Shown: in pieces, positions 56,447 through 64,000 of the stretch
Layout: each line of letters starts with the position of its first letter
How positions within the stretch are numbered: position 1 is the first letter of the stretch
NCBI GenBank assembly: GCA_028274465.1
Contig: CM051457.1
Location: 30,911,313 to 30,975,312, forward strand
Length of the DNA: 64,000 bases
Direction of reading: 5' to 3'
From: Plantago ovata
Lineage: Eukaryota; Streptophyta; Magnoliopsida; Lamiales; Plantaginaceae
Made by a program: the position numbers and the translations under genes
Notes under the pieces: generated by a model
What the model was told of the DNA's origin: nothing
The model's input: only the letters and a program-made list of their open reading frames with translations
The model's database searches: none

Positions 56447-59400
56447 ATGACCCCACGCCACCACCCTTCCCCACTAAGAAAATCACCACGACTTTTTTCT
56501 TCTGCATCATCATCATCATCCTTACCAACAAAGCACAAGAAGCCAGAAACCAAAACCAAGAAAAACGGCAACCACAATGCATGGGCCTTATCTCTTCATG
56601 TCATCGACCCTCAGCCTCTCGAGATCTGTGATCCATCTGAATTCATCAGATCGGACAGATTGCCTAAGGAGCTATCTGCATTGGGGTTCCGTAGCTTGGC
56701 TAGGAAATCTCCCAGGTTTTCGTCCTCAGGGTTGACTTTGAGAAGTGGGAAGAAGATCGAGTCGTTTGATGAATTGGGGAGTGGTGGATTAATGGAGACG
56801 AGGAAACGGAGCCGTTCTGAAGGTAAGGATGTGGGCCGGATTGGGAAGAGTTTGAGGTTGAGTGCTATGGGTGGTGGAAATGGGGATTCGGATGTTTTGT
56901 TCCTTACATTGAGATCAAGAGCTGATTCGAGTCGAAAGGGCAAGGGTGTGGTTAGTGAATTGGCTGAGAAAAGGGTGTTGAGGAGTGGTGTTAGAGGGGA
57001 TCAGCGGTTAAGATCGGGAAATGGGGTCATGCAGGTGGAAAAGGAGATAGGGAAGGGAAAAGGTGGTTCTGGTGATGAGTTGAGTGTTAGTAGGAGGAGC
57101 TTGAGGTCGAGAAACGGGGTAATGCAGGTCGAAAAGGGGATAGGAAATGGCAAAATTGGTTCTATGGAAGTTGGTGATGATGAGTTGAGTGTTGGCAGGA
57201 GGAGCTTGAGGTCAAGAAATGGGGTAATGCAGGTTGAAAAGGGGATAGGAAATGGGAAAGTTGGTTCTATGGAAGTTGGTGATGATGAATTGAGTGTTAC
57301 TAGGAGGAGCTTGAGGTCGAGAAATGGGGTAATGCAGGTTGAAAAAGGGATAGGAAATGGGAAAGTTGGTTCTATAGAAGTTGGTGATGATGAATTGAGT
57401 GTTAATAGGAGGAGCTTGAGGTCGAGAAATGGGGTAATGCAGGTTGAAAAGGTGATAGGAAATGGAAAGATTGGTTCGAAGAAAGTTGGTGATGATGAGT
57501 TGAGTGTTGTTGATAGGAGGAACTTCAGGTCAAGAAATGGGGTAATGCAGGTCGAAAAGGAGATAGGAAATGGCAAAATTGGCTCGAAAAAAGATGATGA
57601 TGAGTTGAGTGTCGATGGGAGGTGCTTAAGGTCAAGAAATGTGGTAATGCATGTGGAAAAGGAGACAGGAAACGGAAAAAATGGTTCATCTATGATAGTT
57701 GGTGGTGAGTTGAGTATTAACAGGAGGTCATTAAGGTCTCAGGGAACGGTCTCTGCTTCGAGGGGTTCAGGTAGTTCCCTTAGAAATTCTCCGAGGATAA
57801 ATGAGGATTGTGGTGAAAGATTGGATTTTGAGGTGCTTGAGACACCTGAGAGACAATCTTCTATTTTCAATACTGGTAAAAGCACTTCCATTGTTAAGTC
57901 GAATGAGAAGTGCACAAGGACTCCAAGAAAGAAACTTGATTATGATGTAACGGAAGAATTTGATGATGAAATGATGAATCAGAAGTGCTTAAGGTCTAGA
58001 AAAGTTAAGCTTCGTGAAAGTGGCGAAAAACAGAATGCAGTTGCTAAAAAGAATGATTTAAAGGATGAGAAGTCAGTGGAGAAGAAAAGGACTTTGGAAA
58101 AGAGTGAGAAGAAGCAAAAGAAAGTCATATGTAGCTTCGTAGGGGAGCCGATTCAAGAGGAAGAGGCTCGGGAGAGGTGGGGGTGGCGCTATGAATTGAA
58201 GGTGATTGATTTTCCATCTTAGTGCTTCTTAGTGTTACATATCTGTCATTGACTTTTTTGTACTGTTTAATATGTCATGAGCCTTGGTATGGTTATTAAA
58301 GATTGATACCTTGTTCTGTTGCTAATGAACTATTCTCGAGTGAGAAGTTTTCTTCTAGAATAGTACCCATCAAGTTATCTACGTTATTAATCTGAACCAA
58401 CGTTCAAATAAGCGGATCTTCAGTAACAAAGCTACCATTACGAGACATGATGCTAAACTCTGTTAGTTTGTGTTTTTTCTTTGTTAAAGTGGTTTCTTGG
58501 GTGTGAATAGTACGTACTACTGCTTGAATGATATGAGAGAATAACACTAGGCAATTTCAAATTTAGTATTCTAAACATGGCACTTTGCCGCCTAACGATT
58601 TTAGGATTCATCACATTGCAATCTCAAGGCAGTTTCTAGTGAAACTCAGGCCCTTTTTTATTTACACAGAAGAGCATGTGATGGCAAGATTCAACGGAAA
58701 CTACTTTGAGGTTGCAAATTGACAAGGTACTGGTCCTTACAAAGGTTAGGCAGCTAATTGTTATGTCTCCAGTCATCTCCCCCGAAAGATCAGGATTCCT
58801 AAATGTTTTGATTCTTCTGAGATACTTATGCCATGATTCAAGATTTTGCAGTATAGAGTTGGTCAGAATTGTGCATAGTTGTTTTTATCATAGCGTGACA
58901 GTTTGTCAATTCACTAACACTTAATCTGTTCGGTACTTCACTCATTAAGGCGCATCAGAATTATAACTAAACTATTGTTACCATTTCTGATTTATTTGTT
59001 TGAACTCTGCAGGAGAAGAGAAATGCCCAAAGACGGAAAATAATGTGAGTGAATCTTTGAGAAACCCTTCCAGGTGATCCCCTGTGTTTTACATTTTAAA
59101 GGTTGTCCTAATTATCTGCGTTCTTACTACTACAGTGAGAATGATGATGACGAAGATAAAATTATATATAATGTGGATTGTCATTTTGCTCAAGCTAGAG
59201 TTGGCATTGTTCCTCTAAATATTGGAGATTGTGTCTATGTGAAGGTGAAATCACTTATTGTAGAAGGCTATGGTCTCATTTGCCTGTGCACATTAATTTT
59301 CTCATCTTTGATTTAATTTTCTATTGAACTCCTAGCCAAGCATATGAGATTAATAATCACTCATCTCGGCTACGGTTTTTAACATTGCAAGATTGACGTC

Positions 59401-62400
59401 CTAAGCAATTCGTTCAGGGTGAGGGAACAAAGAAGCATATTGGCAAAATCTTGGAATTTTTCAAAACAGTAGAGGGTGAAGATTACTTCAGGGTCCAATG
59501 GTTTTACAGAGCTGAGGATACGGTATTATCTTAGAAACCTTCATTCTGTTTGTCTTTAATTTTCTTCTTCTAAATTCTCAATGGAAACTAATTTTAGGTT
59601 TTACAAGACGCTGCTTCATTTCATGATAAGAGACGCTTATTCTACTCAACCGTAACAAATGATAACTTATTAGACTGCATCATCTCAAAAGTCCATATAG
59701 TACAGATACCACCTGAGGTATGTTCAGTTTCTACTTCCTGTATCCTGTTGCTGAAATTACTAGTACAGCATATACTTCTTGGTCCATTTATGTTCTCACA
59801 TTTCCATAAATGTATTCTCATAGTAATCTTTCATTTCTGTTTCTTCTACTTCGATGTAGATTTTTTGTTAATTGGCATCTTCTGCTCTTTGGTAATTGAA
59901 ATTTCTTTTATACTGCAGTCCTGTTTAAAATCGGGTCCCATTGCATCAGCTGCCTTTTATTATGATATGGAGTACTGCGTAGAGTACACATCATTCCGGA
60001 CATTAGTTACAGGTATCTCTTCTCATGAACAATTCACTACTATGTTGTTAATATAACCAAATGGACATGCACTGTAGGAATAATCAAGCTTCTTACACGC
60101 TTAATGGATCATATGATATACTACAACTTAATTTCTTTCTTGATGATTTTTACATGGTTTGATGCTTATGGTAATTTCAAATGTCTGCATTTCAGAAACT
60201 GCTGTGAGCGGCCATGATTCAAGACATTCCAGGGAGAAACCAATTTGTCCTAGTCCAACAGCCTCGGCCATTTTGCCGAAGATTGTTACATCAAAACCAG
60301 AGTTAACATTGTTAGATCTATACTCAGGATGTGGCGGAATGTCAACTGGATTATGTCTTGGTGCAAAACTTTCTAGTGTCAGTCTTGTGACGGTAATTGT
60401 GAACTCTCTATAGTCTCTACTTCGATAATATATCTAATATTGCTCTGTTTCATATTTGTCCATCACTCTTCTAATGCCTTTTACGTAAATATTATCAGAA
60501 ATGGGCGGTTGATTTTGATAGCTCTGCATGCGCTAGTTTGAAACTGAATCATCCAGAAACCCAAGTGCGTTCATTCTACTCTTTCTTTCTTATTTTGATT
60601 TAGCTAGTTAAAGCTCAACTACATCTTGAGATTTAAAGAAGTTTGCTTCAGGTTAGGAACGAACAGGCTGAGGATTTCTTAGAGCTATTAAGGCGATGGG
60701 AGAAATTATGTAAAAAGTACGTAAGAACTAATCTAGAAGGAACGCCCAATAGCAAGTTTGTTGAAGCTGAAGATGTAAATCAATCGGCCAGAGAGGATTC
60801 CTCCGGGGAATTTGAAATCTCCCATTTTGTCAATATATGTTATGGCGATCCAAATCAAAGTGGAAACCCGGGCCTACACCTCCTCGTATGTACTGATTTA
60901 CTAAACTAGTTTACATGAAGTACATTTTTTTCTCTGTTATGCTCGCAGCATTTCAGCTTTCATCACTTCATCCATCGTAAAGCAATTAGTACATGTTGTC
61001 TGGCAGATCTTGTTTGCTTATTCTAGCTACTGTTTCATCATGTGTTCTAAGTAGTTCTAGTTAATGCATATTACATGGATAACACAAACCTGTCTATAGC
61101 TTTGGAGAGTTCCTATCCTGTTTAATCAAATCTGACCTGTCGACACAATTGAAGGTACGTTGGAAGGGATATGGTCCAGATGACGATACATGGGAACCAA
61201 TTGATGGATTGAAGTGAGTTTTTGAACCAATATGATTAACAAACAAGTTCCATAAAGTATTCATGCTTAGTCATTTCTTATCGCACTTGTTCATGTGTGT
61301 TTGTACCAGGAATTGTGAAGAGCGAATTCGAGATTTTGTCACGAAGGGATTTCAGTCTAAAATATTGCCACTTCCTGTAAGTGGCTCGTATCTGCAACTA
61401 TTTCCATAAAATAATGCATTGTTTGTGTGTACAAATATTATGATAGCTTCTCTGTCTCAACAAAATTCTCATGTTTCATTGTTTCAGGGTGACGTAGGAA
61501 TAATCTGCGGCGGCCCTCCATGCCAAGGCATTAGCGGATATAATCGCTACAGAAACACTGAATCCCCATTGGAAGACGAAAAAAACCAACAGATTATCGT
61601 CTACATGGACATAGTCGATTTTTTAAAGCCCAAATACGTCCTGATGGAAAACGTGGTTGATATCATAAGGTTGGACAAGGCCTCTCTCGGGAGATATGCC
61701 TTAAGCCGGCTGGTCCACATGAAATACCAAGCAAGGCTTGGGATTATAGCCTCCGGTTGTTATGGTGTTCCTCAATTTCGCCTCCGTGTCTTCATTTGGG
61801 GTGCACATCCAACCGAAAAGTTACCGCAGTTTCCACTTCCCACACATGATGTTGTGGTAAGGTATTGGCCTCCACCGCAGTTTGAGCGCAACATTGTCGC
61901 ATATGATGAAGGCCAGCCTCGGAAACTTGAAAAAGCCATCATTCTGCGCGACTCAATCTCCGATCTTCCTCCCGTTACAAATGAGGAAATCCGTGAGGAA
62001 ATGGCATACGAGAAAGGTCCCGAAACTGGCTTCCAAACCTACATAAGATTGAGCAAAACTGAACTGATTGGGGCTTCATCGTCCAGCAACTCTCAGACTC
62101 GAGCAAGAGAGCCCATTCTATATGATCACCGCCCTTTCCACCTGTCGGAAAATGACTACTTGCGTGTTTGTCAAATTCCTCACGAAAAAGGTGCGAATTT
62201 CCGGAACCTTCCAGGTGTCATTGTTGGGGAAAATAATGTGGCTCGTCGTGATCCCACTAAAGGGATACTAACTCTTCCAACCGGAGCTCCTCTTGTTCCA
62301 GATTCCGTTTTAGGTTTTGAACAAGGGAAGTCGAAACGGCCCTATGCAAGATTATGGTGGGACGAGACGGTGTCGACTATAGTGACATTTCCGCATGTCC

Positions 62401-62672
62401 GTGCTCAGATCATATTGCATCCAGAGCAGGATAGGGTTCTTACTATACGGGAGTGTGCTCGATTACAAGGATTCCCAGATTTTTATCGTTTCTGTGGGAC
62501 GATCAAAGAGAGATATCGTCAGGTTGGGAATGCGGTATCAGTTCCGGTGGGGCGAGCGCTGGGGTATACTTTAGGAATGGCGTACCGGAAGATCATTGGA
62601 GATGAACCACTCATGACAGTGCCTCCAAATTTCTGTGCACAGAAGCCTTCAGATGATGAAATGGCGTTGTAA
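56447..62672 (+). CDS. CMT2: Chromomethylase, CMT2-type DNA (cytosine-5) methyltransferase
   Basis: Maintains non-CG methylation on H3K9-methylated heterochromatin in the nucleus. Twelve exons: 56447-58201, 59013-59044, 59136-59244, 59418-59522, 59598-59717, 59919-60012, 60196-60392, 60499-60564, 60652-60885, 61155-61213, 61310-61376 and 61488-62672, about 1340 aa. Order: long basic disordered N-terminus with tandem repeats; a BAH domain ([20 protein letters not shown] to about HIVQIPPE); methylase motif [15 protein letters not shown]; a chromodomain ([15 protein letters not shown] ... [19 protein letters not shown]); the catalytic [21 protein letters not shown]; and [15 protein letters not shown]. 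The catalytic Cys and all main motifs are present. The long N-terminus and [14 protein letters not shown] / ICYGDPN sequence favour CMT2 over CMT3. The reading frame is intact. Confidence 0.93.
57004..57745 (+). repeat. 35-residue tandem repeat inside CMT2 exon 1
   Basis: Seven in-frame units of about 105 bp (32-36 residues), each of the pattern [19 protein letters not shown] followed by [12 protein letters not shown], plus a partial eighth (RRSLRSQ). Units 2-4 are the most alike; the outer ones are more diverged, as expected of growth from the centre. All indels between units keep the frame. Confidence 0.95.
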
Positions 62673-63162
62673 TTTCACAGGTTTAGATGATTCTTGATGT
62701 GGCTGTTATAATTTTCACATGTTGGAGTATTAATTTAAACTGTGACGTGACATTTGTTGTGTAGCATTATCATCTGTAATTGTAATTGTTTGTACTGAAC
62801 TGTTAGTAGCTTAATCATTTCTTGTGTACTTTATGAGAATTTTTATGCATTCAGTGATTTGTTCATGTTGTCAATTCTAATTCTAAGTGTTCCTTTGCTG
62901 GTAATTGCTGAGAGGGCTTATAAATCTAAATGAAGTAGAAATACTATTCTTTCAGATGAATTTGAGATTGGACTAAATTTATAAATCTAGATGAAGTAGA
63001 AATAATATTCTTTCAGATGAATTCTAGGTTAATCCACCAACCGATTAAACTCACTGCTACTGCATTTTCCTTTTCTTTTCGAGCATTCAAACTTAAGAAC
63101 TTCAAAGTTAAAGTGCTCTAAAACGAAACAATAATCGGTGACCTGCTGAGAACTCCGAGCAA
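62673..63162. other. 3' flank of CMT2 with a short direct repeat
   Basis: Probable 3' UTR. TATAAATCTAAATGAAGTAG through TTCTTTCAGATGAATT is repeated at about 62919-62962 and 62980-63023. No gene. Confidence 0.55.
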
Positions 63163-63170
63163 CTCTAGGG

Positions 63171-63465
63171 AGGTTATAGTTAGCCTGTGCTGTAGCACAA
63201 AATAATGTGTTGCCAAAATAATGTGTTGTATTAAATTGTAATATTCTGAATTTAGCAGATGGTGTTCGACGTTAAACTTTGCTATTTTACCTTTAACAGC
63301 AATGAAATTGTTTAAAATATGTCATATTTGATCATTATAAGTTATAACCGACCAAAAAATGAAGGAGAAAATAAATTTAATACACAAATTATAATGTTAT
63401 TATCAAAACTTCATTTAACTACAATTAGCACACGGGGTGAAATCAAAATTCTGAATTCGCCCCTG
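63171..63465. mobile_element. hAT-type MITE with 8-bp target duplication
   Basis: A perfect direct repeat CTCTAGGG flanks it at 63163-63170 and 63466-63473. Its right end, read inward, is CAGGGGCGAATTCAGAATTTT, closely matching the element at 43167-43906. The left terminus is diverged. Confidence 0.6.
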
Positions 63466-63473
63466 CTCTAGGG

Positions 63474-63769
63474 GTGAGAACTCCTAGCAATTCTATATGG
63501 ATTCTAGGATGGATGACAGAAAAAAATAAGCGGTGCACACATGTGTTTGTTGGTCTGTTTGGCCAACCTATCCAGAGAGCGGCCAGAGTAACCGACCCGT
63601 GGCTGGGGCGTTGCAAAATCAGTAAGTTGATAACCAAATTGAAATTGGATTAATTAGTACTCTCCAAAATTTGTAAAGATCGTCATAGACTCATAGACTA
63701 TCTAACATAAAGAAAAGACAGCAGTACTATAGTGAACAATTAAGCGCGCAAAATAGATTGGTCCACTAG
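63474..63769. other. Spacer, no gene
   Basis: Probable 3' flank of the minus-strand gene at the right edge. No feature recognised. Confidence 0.4.
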
Positions 63770-63997
63770 CTATTTACGAGGATGCGTATGCTCTGGCTCA
63801 GCAACACCAGCCGCCACACGAGCCACGTCCACTGCAGATGCCTCTGGCTTCTTCTTGGCGTAGATGGTGAAGTACCACAGTGCTCCCACCATAGCAGTCC
63901 CCGCCAGAGTGACGGTGATCATGTTATACGGCAAGCCCCGTCTCTGGTGTAGTACTCCGCCGGGGTTGTGCCCCGGTGGACGCATCGAGGCTTCCAC
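63770..63997 (-). CDS. Small conserved single-span membrane protein (possibly partial)
   Basis: 75 aa from the first in-window ATG, reading MEASMRPPGHNPGGVLHQRR, a hydrophobic span of about 20 residues (VTLAGTAMVGALWYFTIYA), a KKKPEAS linker, and a C-terminus ending EPEHTHPRK. I recall short plant proteins of unknown function with the same PPGHNPGGVLHQRR, KKPEAS and HPRK signatures, so this is probably a real gene. The true start may lie beyond the right edge. Its membrane and function are unknown. Confidence 0.7.
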   Translation of the reverse strand: MEASMRPPGHNPGGVLHQRRGLPYNMITVTLAGTAMVGALWYFTIYAKKKPEASAVDVARVAAGVAEPEHTHPRK

Positions 63998-64000
63998 GCC

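Noticed and set aside
57001..57576. Long minus-strand ORF (191 aa) opposite the CMT2 repeat
   Set aside because: It is the antisense of the in-frame 105-bp repeat; a repeat free of stops in one strand tends to be open on the other. Low-complexity product, no homology recognised.

Overview
AT-rich nuclear DNA from a flowering plant, almost certainly a eudicot. The genes have many short exons with GT-AG introns, and they include a chromomethylase, cytosolic glutamine synthetase, a PIN carrier and a CC-type NLR. Small DNA transposons are abundant. I cannot name the order or genus from sequence alone. No rRNA, tRNA or CRISPR array was found.

Layout. 1-2.06 kb: 5' part of a mitochondrial ribosomal protein bL35 gene (minus strand, last exon beyond the left edge). 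3.2-8.7 kb and 22.2-25.9 kb: two copies of one segmental duplication. Each carries a dead Ty3/gypsy gag remnant and an intact small secreted lipid-transfer-like gene with a cysteine-rich tail. Between them lie a P4-ATPase (ALA8-12 type) gene with at least three frame breaks (14.0-18.65 kb), an NLR relic (12.9 kb) and several transposons. 26.3-29.06 kb: a CNL pseudogene, 5'-truncated at a MITE. 29.14-33.65 kb: a Ty1/copia element on the minus strand with intact LTR ends and a 5-bp target duplication.

Right half. Cytosolic glutamine synthetase GS1 (36.7-39.6 kb, 11 exons, 357 aa); an unrecognised nuclear-type protein (40.1-42.07 kb, minus); a DLN/EAR-motif-rich protein with a Tudor-like N-terminus (46.2-47.1 kb, probably broken); a short PIN5/8-type auxin carrier (50.9-52.8 kb, 365 aa); a CMT2-type chromomethylase (56.4-62.7 kb, 12 exons, about 1340 aa) whose N-terminal region holds a 35-residue tandem repeat; and a small single-span membrane protein at the right edge. 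Intergenic DNA holds hAT, CACTA, MULE, Stowaway and Helitron remnants, several with visible target-site duplications.

The genes do not form a pathway. The most unusual items are the duplicated lipid-transfer-like genes with altered cysteine pattern and diverged promoters, the repeat expansion in CMT2, and the DLN-repeat protein. I found no clear case of a wholly new system. Exon boundaries were placed by eye from splice signals, reading frame and remembered family conservation; no alignment was run.
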